From the NCBI GenBank assembly GCA_031308135.1, contig JAHLJT010000631.1, forward strand, positions 192,230,281 to 192,294,280: DNA of 64,000 nt, written 5' to 3'. Origin of the DNA: Acheta domesticus (taxonomy: Eukaryota > Arthropoda > Insecta > Orthoptera > Gryllidae). Of this stretch, positions 34,679-44,800 are shown one piece after another; the stretch's first letter is position 1, and every line of letters begins with the position of its first letter. The translations under genes were made by a program, and so were the position numbers. The notes beneath the pieces were generated by a model. It did not search any database and had not been told where the DNA came from. It saw only the letters and a program-made list of their open reading frames with translations.

Positions 34679-34921
34679 TTAACAATTCGGCGAGGCATGT
34701 CTGAATACAGTGATTAACAGATTAGTTTTAAAATATCGAAAAGGAGGACAGATAGGACACTTTTCGAGGAAGGACATAACGGACAAAAGGAGGACTGTCC
34801 TCCCTAAAGGACGACGATTGGTCACCTTATTAATTATGATAGTTTAATGAATTTTTAAAACATGTTTGTTTCATGAATAAGTCTGAGATCTATGAAATAA
34901 TCCCTTGTGAATACCATTTAA

Positions 34922-36568
34922 CACTAGAACGCCCAGAGGCGTCATTGCAACTCCTAGCGCTCTTTATATCCTTGTAACTTCTTTGTTTTTGAAGATGGAA
35001 TTTTGTGATTTCGTGACTTTTCATCAATTTCAATTATTTACATTATGTTAAAAACTGAATCGTATAATAATATTTCGTGAAAAATTCCCGAATTTACCTA
35101 GAACGCCCATGAGGCGTCATTTCGACTTCTTGGACACTGACCCGATCTTATAGGTCCTGTTTCATATATTTCAACGCTGAAAAATGTTTAATGTGTTTCT
35201 CAGTATTTCAGATACCTTTTAAAGATATTTGCGAGAATTCATTCCGCTTTACATTGTTTTCCGGTCTTCATATTCAATATATGTAAAGTCTTGAATCATG
35301 AGTTGTTTCGTCACGGCACAGCAAAATATCATTGTTTTAAAATCAAATTATTGTTACTTGAAAGAAATGGATTGTTATCATATGATGGTTTAATGACAAA
35401 ATATTTCTTATTATTATTTACATAGAGAAGAGATTTTTAGTGTACAGGAGGGCAATTTGGACTCCAGATGGTAATGATGTGGTGAGATATACTTTGTGTT
35501 TTATTCACTCTTGTTTCATGAATCATGATTTTTGAATTAACAAGAGAGGGTTGAGAAGAAATAAAGACTAATTTCACTGATTTGATCTGAAAAATAACTT
35601 TTTTAGCATGAGTGATACATTACAAAGTGTAGTCGTATTGTGTCAGATGAACGGAGTTGATTTTCCTTTCAAATTTGATGTATTGATACAGTTTATGGTA
35701 TTCAAATTGAATGCAAACAATTGTGACTTGTGGGCATGATCACTAAAAAGGTGCGTGTCAATTTGTTTTTCATTCACTGGGGAAATCTGGAAAAATGAGA
35801 AGAAACTTTCGAAAAATATAGCCGTGAACTAAGCATCAGAATACACGGCAGGTGTTGATCAAACGTCTGGATAAGTTTCTGCCAAATGTGCTTGAAAACT
35901 ATGACCTGTACAAGGTATTAAAAGTTTGAATTATACAATTGGACTATTTTTACTGTATGCATAGTAAAGTCAGAAATGTAGAAAGTAAATACAACCCGAA
36001 CAAGAAAGTGCCTTTTAGAACTAAATTTCTTAGAAAAATCCATCACGAAACGGACATCAAGTTTCTATCGGTGTGAAGCAAACACAAATTAGTAATATGT
36101 AGATTTTTTATAATAATTATTATTTAAAGAAAATAATATAAATAGAGTTGACATAATGCGAGGCAGTATGGGAAGTGCAATGCAAAGGAAATCTATTTTT
36201 CTGATGTATGCGAAACTCGTGTTACAGAAAATTAAAAGTTAACATTTTTACAGTTATTGTTGCAAAAATTTTACTAATAGTTACAAGTATAATTTTCAAC
36301 ATATTACTTTGTTCGCTTACTTTCCCATTCCGTCCAATATCTTTCTATAACTTCCATTCTGCGGAATAGTGTAGGCAAGAATTATTTAAAACATATTTAA
36401 GTTGTGGCGTAATAATTTCATTTTAAACTAAATTATCTTCAATATTGTTATACTAACGTAGATAAATATTTTTGCAATATTTACTTATGAGAAGTATCGT
36501 TGAAGGCTCGGAGTCGAAACTACTCCGCTAGTCGTTCTAGGGGTATTAGAAAGCCGGGCGTTCTAGTG
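34922..36568. mobile_element. piggyBac-like element 1, noncoding
   Basis: The exact 13-bp inverted ends CACTAGAACGCCC and GGGCGTTCTAGTG are each flanked by TTAA (34918-34921 and 36569-36572). The subterminal word GGCGTCATT(G/T)CAACT is repeated near 34,937 and 35,112. No transposase longer than 60 codons remains in the 1,647 bp, so it is a nonautonomous or decayed copy. Confidence 0.85.
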
Positions 36569-36630
36569 TTAAAGAAATTTTCCAGTTTTATTTAAAAATC
36601 CTCTCATAGCAAAGCATTGGAATTTGTTAA

Positions 36631-37596
36631 CCCAGCAGTGGTAACGTGACTTTTTGAAACAAAAGTGGTAATGTGGGGTGTCTCCAGACCCCCACACTCT
36701 TTTCATGATATATGCTAAATTAAAAAAAATTAATATACTTAATATTCTTCTAATATTATTAACGTTTTGCATGCAATTAAACAATTTATTAAGAATTTAG
36801 TTCCTAAACAACTCTAAAAATTCATCAGGATTGTGTCTAATATTTGGAGTTACTTTTTCTACCGGTCTGCGCGTGTTGTCACATCCAAGCCCATGTTTCG
36901 TAGCAAAAATTGAAATTTTTTCAAATTAAAAGTACAATGGAAAATTTCAATACACATATTATCCACATTCCACAATTCAGGAAGATTTTGGTGCCCTGAT
37001 TTCACAGATCTAGTCAAAATACGCAGAATTACTGCCGTCATTTCCTCTTTGTCAGTCTTATACGTGCTGCGATCGTTTTTATTCTTCTCTAAATCCATTT
37101 CATTTTTGATGTTGGTGTATTCCGTAATTTTCTCAATCATATCCAAATCAATAAACAAAGAAAACATTATCCTGGTCTTTTGGAATTGCGTGCAGACTGC
37201 TTTGTCCTGGGCGGTGAGGACGATATACTGTCCCCGCTTTCAGCAAAAGTTGCCATATTCTTCACTCCTTTTTTAACATATAAAGTGACCTAAAATGTTC
37301 GTAATACTTCAGTACTACTTCCTAACGTAAAAATACAGCATGCAATACGTTCCCAAACTAATGGAATGTACGACACTGAAGACACTTTTGCGAACGTAGA
37401 AGGTAACGCGGTGGTCTCTGGGCACCCCAAACAAAACAATAGCTTGCTATACGGATAAAACTCACTAAACTGGTAAACTGAAAGTACACTAAATATCATG
37501 ATACAAAAAGAGAAAGGTACTCCAGAAATGGTCAGAGTATCACAACTAGCGGGAAAAAAGGATCGTGGGGGTCCCAGACCCGTTACCACTCCCAGG
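36631..37596. mobile_element. piggyBac-like element 2, internally deleted
   Basis: Flanked by TTAA (36627-36630 and 37597-37600). The ends CCCAGCAGTGGTAACG and CGTTACCACTCCCAGG are imperfect inverted repeats. A subterminal pair GTGGGGTGTCTCCAGACCCC / GTGGGGGTCCCAGACC also mirrors. It is 966 bp long and holds a piggyBac transposase remnant. It starts only 58 bp after the preceding element's TTAA. Confidence 0.85.
36859..37167 (-). pseudogene. piggyBac-type transposase, N-terminal fragment
   Basis: A 102-residue minus-strand frame inside piggyBac-like element 2. It has the usual N-terminal pattern: FSLFIDLDMIEKITEYTNIK, a TDKEEMTAVILRILTRSVKS helix, then LPELWNVDN and FHCTFNLKKFQFLLRNM. This matches the LF.D.LI..I...TN / W.....F....S..RF..ILR.L layout of the family. 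The DDD catalytic core and Cys-rich tail are gone; the frame stops at 36,859. Confidence 0.7.
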
Positions 37597-37600
37597 TTAA

Positions 37601-38120
37601 AGGGCTCAATCTGGTAAACGTTATCTTTTATGAAGGCTAGCAAATATGCATTATAAAACCTCGTGTTTTTCTTTCCTTTTTACTGGGAGTAAATGTGTAC
37701 TTCAGAAAGAAAATTGCATTTAGAAAATTAAAGTTCAGTGCTCAGTTATTTTAGAATGTTCTAGTATGTCTTTTCATTGAACTCTGGTTGTCAATTTGTA
37801 ATTTTCAAGAATAAATGGGATTTTGAACTTTGTATACATCGATATTTTTCAAATCTACCACAGATGGACAATCATCGTCATAAATTAGTCATCAGAAACT
37901 AGTGGATAGATCAGCATTAGGAAACACGTAGAGTAACATTCTGACGTTTTGTACTTTTTATTCTCTTCGACTGTGTCTGAAATCATAATTTACGAAACTA
38001 GATTCAGTGAATTCAATTAGTTATTTGAATAGAAATGTTCTAATAATCCATTTACCACTCTAAACTACCATAATTAGTTATGTTAAAATATCTTTAGAAA
38101 ACAGAAATTATTAACAGAAT
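37601..38120. other. no recognisable feature
   Basis: AT-rich intergenic sequence. Confidence 0.4.
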
Positions 38121-38122
38121 TA

Positions 38123-38170
<48 letters not shown>
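38121..38170. repeat. (ATT)n microsatellite
   Basis: About 16 trinucleotide units, nearly perfect. Confidence 0.95.
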
Positions 38171-38171
<1 letters not shown>

Positions 38172-39855
38172 AACAAAAAAATTACAATTAAAACGCATGT
38201 TTTCTAGTGGTGTCTTATTAATTGCTCTCAGTATCAGTCTAGCGACCCGTCGACTTCGTTTGATAATTCTCCAGTCTTGTATTTTTAAGGTTCCTTACGA
38301 CCGTTAATTGACAATTGACTTACATCGAGATCTGCGTGTATTCCCATTAAAACTGTAAATTAGGAGGGTGCGCGAGTCACACTGTGCCCATAGTCGCAAC
38401 GAAGGGATGCGGACAACGCCACCAATATGAGCATCGTGGCGCCACGCCCACCTAGCCTCTATATCAGGGCCGTCAGACGAACGAGCACGCGAATGACCTT
38501 CGCTAAGGTTTGAGGCACGCGGCGATATCAGCTTAGCGAAGTCACTCGAGACACAGGCGGGAAGCAGGGGTGAGAAAACATCCTGCGAATGTGGCGAGTT
38601 GGGTGAAACACACGGTTGGGATATCATAAAGAGACATTTATTAATTTTTACGAACTTTAAGTGGAAATTGACATGTAAACAAAAACTGCAGTTATACAAG
38701 CATTGATCATTACACCAAGGAAACATTAACGCACGTTTCTACTTAGTGTTAGAGAATGCAATATAAGAGAATTATTAATTCTAATGAATATTTGTTTGAA
38801 AATAAATATAAACCAAAATGTATATTAAATCAAGATAAATATTGTATATCATAATTTCAGAAAAGCACTGACACTATTATTGAAAATAAACATTTAAAGA
38901 AACACGGTGTGAAAATTGAACGCAATAAAAGCACTTAAAAATTATAGAATAATGATGAATAGAGTCTGGAAAAATATGTAGAATGAAACCCATTCATAAA
39001 TATGTAATGAAAACAGTAAAAATATATAATAAGTATGTAAAATCGGATACATTATGTAATATTAAAATACACTAAGTTTTAAACACTTTAACCTAACACA
39101 AAATTGCATTTATAAAAACTTTCCTAAAAACATTTTAAAATAATACAAACGTTTTAAAAATCATTTGGAGAGCACAAGTTGATGTATATTTTGCACTATA
39201 TAAGAGCCCACCCGGACAAACCTTTTATACGTCTTCTTGCTCCCCGCCACGACTGCCTTCTGTGCATCCCTGAGAAATCGGAGCGCGAGCTTCCTTCGGC
39301 CGCGGGCCCTGCGTGCCCTAGCGGAGCGCAAGCGCGCTCCGAGCACGTACGTGCTCCGTTTGACGGCCCTGCTCTATATGAAGTCGGACGTTCCATGCGA
39401 TTTGATTTTCCCGCGTTTCAGTGTCCAAATGGTCTAGAGTGGAAACACTTACCCCATCTACAAACATTTATATGGACACAGACCATCGTTTTCCTTTTCG
39501 ATGAGATGCACCAGCCCTCCCTCCGTGAATTACCGAACTGTGTTGCACCATATCGATTAATACACAGACGTCATTCCTCGATCGTGCGCTCTATTGGCGA
39601 AAAGACGAACTAACATGTGTCTGACCTGCATTCTGGGAGAGCAGCGACACACCGTTTCTAGTTCAATATTTTGATATCAGAAAACGTGAAGTGGACAGTA
39701 TTTTCATCATTTATTGGAAAAAGTTGTAAGATTAGAAGCAACGTGTGAGATTAATTCATGAGTTCTCTTCCATTATGGTTCAAATCAATCAATCAGTATA
39801 TTTTATAACTGGTCATATATTTTATTCTAACGTCAAAATCATTGTTTTATACTTT
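38171..39855. other. unclassified, with two GC-rich patches and an ATATGTA tract
   Basis: GC-rich patches lie at about 38,355-38,600 and 39,240-39,420. The AT-rich tract at 38,960-39,060 repeats AAATATGTA words, as near 1,305-1,400. Frames on both strands overlap and show no domain. A second decayed hAT copy is possible but not shown. Confidence 0.3.
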
Positions 39856-39859
39856 TTTT

Positions 39860-40600
39860 AATTGCCGTATACGTACGTATAAACGGAGTAATATCCGTAG
39901 TTTAGGGAAAGTTACGTAATGCTGCGGAAAATCGATTTCAAGATTTTAACGAAAATACGCGTTGTGGGGTTCCCTGATACCGAAAAAGGTTTTTTTCAAA
40001 CCGTCCGTCCGTATGTCCGTATGTCCGTACGTCCGTACGTCCGCCCGTCCGTCCGTCCGTACGTCCGTACGTCCGTCTGTCCGTCTGTCCGTCAGTCTGT
40101 GAACAACATTAGCGCTTAAACCATATGTGCGATTTCTTCAAAAATTAATATTCCCCGGCCAATCTGCGTCCACTAGAGGCGTCGCGATTTTGAAAAACTT
40201 TCTTCAAATTTGGGGGTACTTAACACGAAGCCACCCGGTCATTTTCAAAATTTTCTCAAAAACGTTTCCAAATTGTTCTGTAAATTCCTTGTAAGAATAG
40301 AGTAAAATACACTTACTGAGTTAGCATAGGTCTCATTTTCACGACTGACTGAATTTACGAAAATTTCAAAAGTTTGAATTTTTTTCGGCATCTTCCTACT
40401 AGTACAAAATTGAAGAAAACGATTTTTCCTCCAAATAAATATTCTTCTCCAAAGTGAGTTCTATCATTAAGGTCGTGTACATTTTTGTGAAAATTATAGT
40501 AGTTTTCGCGCAATATTGCATGCAATATGAACAATTAAAAAAACAAAAACAAGATTTTCTCTCAAACGATTCCAAATTTTAAGTGGTAAAACTCGTTTCG
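39860..40600. repeat. family X copy adjoining the satellite
   Basis: The left-type terminus GCCGTATACGTACGTATAAA and TAGGGAAAGTTACGTAATGC is followed by family X interior: TTTTCTCAAAAACGTTTCCA and TTTTCGGCATCTTCCTA. It matches 32,740-33,200 in the same direction. The right end is not recognised before satellite-like sequence starts at about 40,740. Confidence 0.65.
40001..40099. repeat. CCGT-type minisatellite
   Basis: Repeats of CCGT, CCGTATGT, CCGTACGT and CCGTCTGT units. It is an expansion of the CAGACGGACAGACGG motif found at the same place in other family X copies. Confidence 0.9.
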
Positions 40601-40739
40601 CAGTTAAATTGTTACTCCTCAAGAAATTCGCGACAAACTTGACCGTAGGTCGGCCGGCCAATTTTGCCCCATTTTTGTAAAGAGTGCTAATTTCTAGTTA
40701 AAATGCGGTAAATTATTGCATTTTCTAACTCTATATTAA

Positions 40740-41150
40740 AGTTTGAGGGAGGATCTAAGGGAGGACTTCTCCAAAGTCGATCCATGGATCCACGAAAAAT
40801 GTCGATATTGAAAAGAATTTAGAATTCGCAGAAAATCAATATCCCAGCCAAATCGCATGGCGAGTTCACTGGTGATATAAATTTTCCAAAGAGATTTCTT
40901 AGTTCGACAAAACAGGAAAAAATTTCGATTTTCGAAGTTAAACATGGAACTCCACGTCCGAGTACGGAATTTCAGGTAGAAAACCCCATTTGGCTCCGTT
41001 TTCGATCCGACACTTAGTTTTCCAGAATATCGCGAAAAAAAGTGATCGCAGGTTCGGAGACCTAATTTGGGCACTTTTTTCGAACCGACGCTCACTTTTT
41101 TAAACATTAGAGAAAAAAGTAAAAAGTTTGGAATTTCGAAGGTAAACCAG
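40740..41150 (-). repeat. inverted, strongly diverged 205-bp satellite monomers
   Basis: Read on the minus strand, this contains monomer landmarks in order: GCGATCACTTTTTTTCGCGA (monomer: CGATCATGTTTTTCGCCA), ACTAAGTGTCGGATCGAAAA, GAAATTCCGTACTCGGACG, TTCGAAAATCGAAATTTTTT and TCACCAGTGAACTCGCCATG. Orientation is opposite to the main array. About one and a half to two monomers remain, with a deletion. Confidence 0.75.
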
Positions 41151-41194
41151 TAGTATATAAACCAGGGCTCCTGAACCACTTTTTGTAAGCTCAA

Positions 41195-41815
41195 ATTTTT
41201 GTGAATATCTCGGAAACGAAAGTCGGATCAAAAAAAGGGGTTAAATTTCAGGTCACATCCTACGATCATGTTTTATGCGACGTTTTCGAAAATTACACGT
41301 CGGATCGAAAAACGGACGTCACCAGTGAGTTCGCCATGAAATTCCGTGCTAGGACGCACTATATTAGGGTTGAATTCGAAAATCGGAAAATTTCTCCTAT
41401 TTCTGCGAATATCTCGGAAACGAAACCTCGGTTCGATAAATGTAGCAAAATTTTAAATCACAACCTACGATTGCGTTTTTCGCAATTTTGTCAAAAATTA
41501 AGAGTCGGATCGAAAAACGGACTTCACCAGTGAATTCGCCATGCAATTCCGTGCTAGGACGCACAGCATTAGGGTTGAATTCGAAAATGTAAAAATGTTC
41601 CCTATTTTTGCGAATATCTCGGAAACGAAGCGTCTGAGCGAGAAAAGAGGCAAAATTTAAAGTCACAACCTACGTTCATGTCTTTCGCCATTTTCTCGAA
41701 AACTAAAAGTCGGATCGAAAAACGGACTTCACCACTGAATTCGCCATAAAATTCCGCGTTAGGATGCATAACACTGGGGTCAAATTCAAAAATCGAAAAA
41801 TTTTTCCGTTTTTCG
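41195..41815 (+). repeat. diverged 205-bp satellite monomers (array edge)
   Basis: Three plus-orientation monomers with many substitutions, using AGGACGCAC where the homogeneous array has GGTGCATAAC and ATCTCGGAAACGAA where it has ATCTCGGAAACTAC. Similarity to the main unit rises toward the right. Confidence 0.85.
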
Positions 41816-44800
41816 CGTTTATCTCGGAAACTACGCGTCGTAGAGCCAAAAGGGCCTTGATCTGTGCTCACTACTTTACGATCATGTTTATCGCCATTTT
41901 CTCGAAAACTACAAGTCGGATCGAAAAACGGACTTCACCACTAAATTCGCCATAAAATTCCGCGATTAGGATGCATAACACTGGGGTCAAATTCGAAAAT
42001 CGAAAAAATTTTTCCGTTTTTCGCGTTTATCTCGGAAACTACGCGTCGTAAGAGCCAAAAGGGCCTTGATCTGTGCTCACAACTTACGATCATGTTTTTC
42101 GCCATTTTCTCGAAAACTAAAAGTCGGATCGAAAAACGGACTTCACCACTGAATTCGCCATAAAATTCCGCGTTAGGATGCATAACACTGGGGTCAAATT
42201 CGAAAATCGAAAAATTTTTCCGTTTTTGGCGTTTATCTCGGAAACTACGCGTCGTAGAGCCAAAAGGGCCTTGATCTGTGTTCACAACTTACGATCATGT
42301 TTTTCGCCATTTTCTCGAAAACTAAAAGTCGGATCGAAAAACGGACTTCACCACTGAATTCGCCATAAAATTCCGCGTTAGGGATGCATAACACTGGGGT
42401 CAAATTCGAAAATCGAAAAATTTTTCCGTTTTTGGCGTTTATCTCGGAAACTACGCGTCGTAGAGCCAAAAGGGCCTTGATCTGTGATCACAACTTACGA
42501 TCATGTTTTTCGCCATTTTCTCGAAAACTAAAAGTCGGATCGAAAAACGGACTTCACCACTGAATTCGCCATAAAATTCCGCGTTAGGGTGCATAACACT
42601 GGGGTCAAATTCGAAAATCGAAAAATTTTTCCGTTTTTGGCGTTTATCTCGGAAACTACGCGTCGTAGAGCCAAAAGGGCCTTGATCTGTGTTCACAACT
42701 TACGATCATGTTTTTCGCCATTTTCTCGAAAACTAAAAGTCGGATCGAAAAACGGACTTCACCACTGAATTCGCCATAAAATTCCGCGTTAGGGTGCATA
42801 ACACTGGGGTCAAATTCGAAAATCGAAAAATTTTTCCGTTTTTGGCGTTTATCTCGGAAACTACGCGTCGTAGAGCCAAAAGGGCCTTGATCTGTGTTCA
42901 CAACTTACGATCATGTTTTTCGCCATTTTCTCGAAAACTAAAAGTCGGATCGAAAAACGGACTTCACCACTGAATTCGCCATAAAATTCCGCGTTAGGGT
43001 GCATAACACTGGGGTCAAATTCGAAAATCGAAAAATTTTTCCGTTTTTGGCGTTTATCTCGGAAACTACGCGTCGTAGAGCCAAAAGGGCCTTGATCTGT
43101 GTTCACAACTTACGATCATGTTTTTCGCCATTTTCTCGAAAACTAAAAGTCGGATCGAAAAACGGACTTCACCACTGAATTCGCCATAAAATTCCGCGTT
43201 AGGGTGCATAACACTGGGGTCAAATTCGAAAATCGAAAAATTTTTCCGTTTTTGGCGTTTATCTCGGAAACTACGCGTCGTAGAGCCAAAAGGGCCTTGA
43301 TCTGTGTTCACAACTTACGATCATGTTTTTCGCCATTTTCTCGAAAACTAAAAGTCGGATCGAAAAACGGACTTCACCACTGAATTCGCCATAAAATTCC
43401 GCGTTAGGGTGCATAACACTGGGGTCAAATTCGAAAATCGAAAAATTTTTCCGTTTTTGGCGTTTATCTCGGAAACTACGCGTCGTAGAGCCAAAAGGGC
43501 CTTGATCTGTGTTCACAACTTACGATCATGTTTTTCGCCATTTTCTCGAAAACTAAAAGTCGGATCGAAAAACGGACTTCACCACTGAATTCGCCATAAA
43601 ATTCCGCGTTAGGGTGCATAACACTGGGGTCAAATTCGAAAATCGAAAAATTTTTCCGTTTTTGGCGTTTATCTCGGAAACTACGCGTCGTAGAGCCAAA
43701 AGGGCCTTGATCTGTGTTCACAACTTACGATCATGTTTTTCGCCATTTTCTCGAAAACTAAAAGTCGGATCGAAAAACGGACTTCACCACTGAATTCGCC
43801 ATAAAATTCCGCGTTAGGGTGCATAACACTGGGGTCAAATTCGAAAATCGAAAAATTTTTCCGTTTTTGGCGTTTATCTCGGAAACTACGCGTCGTAGAG
43901 CCAAAAGGGCCTTGATCTGTGATCACAACTTACGATCATGTTTTTCGCCATTTTCTCGAAAACTAAAAGTCGGATCGAAAAACGGACTTCACCACTGAAT
44001 TCGCCATAAAATTCCGCGTTAGGGTGCATAACACTGGGGTCAAATTCGAAAATCGAAAAATTTTTCCGTTTTTGGCGTTTATCTCGGAAACTACGCGTCG
44101 TAGAGCCAAAAGGGCCTTGATCTGTGATTCACAACTTACGATCATGTTTTTCGCCATTTTCTCGAAAACTAAAAGTCGGATCGAAAAACGGACTTCACCA
44201 CTGAATTCGCCATAAAATTCCGCGTTAGGGTGCATAACACTGGGGTCAAATTCGAAAATCGAAAAATTTTTCCGTTTTTGGCGTTTATCTCGGAAACTAC
44301 GCGTCGTAGAGCCAAAAGGGCCTTGATCTGTGATCACAACTTACGATCATGTTTTTCGCCATTTTCTCGAAAACTAAAAGTCGGATCGAAAAACGGACTT
44401 CACCACTGAATTCGCCATAAAATTCCGCGTTAGGGTGCATAACACTGGGGTCAAATTCGAAAATCGAAAAATTTTTCCGTTTTTGGCGTTTATCTCGGAA
44501 ACTACGCGTCGTAGAGCCAAAAGGGCCTTGATCTGTGATTCACAACTTACGATCATGTTTTTCGCCATTTTCTCGAAAACTAAAAGTCGGATCGAAAAAC
44601 GGACTTCACCACTGAATTCGCCATAAAATTCCGCGTTAGGGTGCATAACACTGGGGTCAAATTCGAAAATCGAAAAATTTTTCCGTTTTTGGCGTTTATC
44701 TCGGAAACTACGCGTCGTAGAGCCAAAAGGGCCTTGATCTGTGTTCACAACTTACGATCATGTTTTTCGCCATTTTCTCGAAAACTAAAAGTCGGATCGA

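Larger units (their letters stand above)
28321..34818. mobile_element. composite element with 9-bp target duplication and AAGGTGACCAAT ends
   Basis: The left end AAGGTGACCAAT (28321) and the right end ATTGGTCACCTT (to 34818) are a 12-bp terminal inverted repeat. The 9-bp sequence ATTAATTAT precedes the left end and follows the right end exactly. Only some 15 bp of the left terminus survive before family X sequence begins. The right end keeps several hundred base pairs, including GGACAAAAGGAGGACTGTCC. The inner 28,337-34,035 is built from family X repeats and a family T MITE at 34,434, so this is an old transposon filled by later insertions. A 9-bp duplication suggests a Mutator-like integration mode. 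No transposase is seen. Confidence 0.6.
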
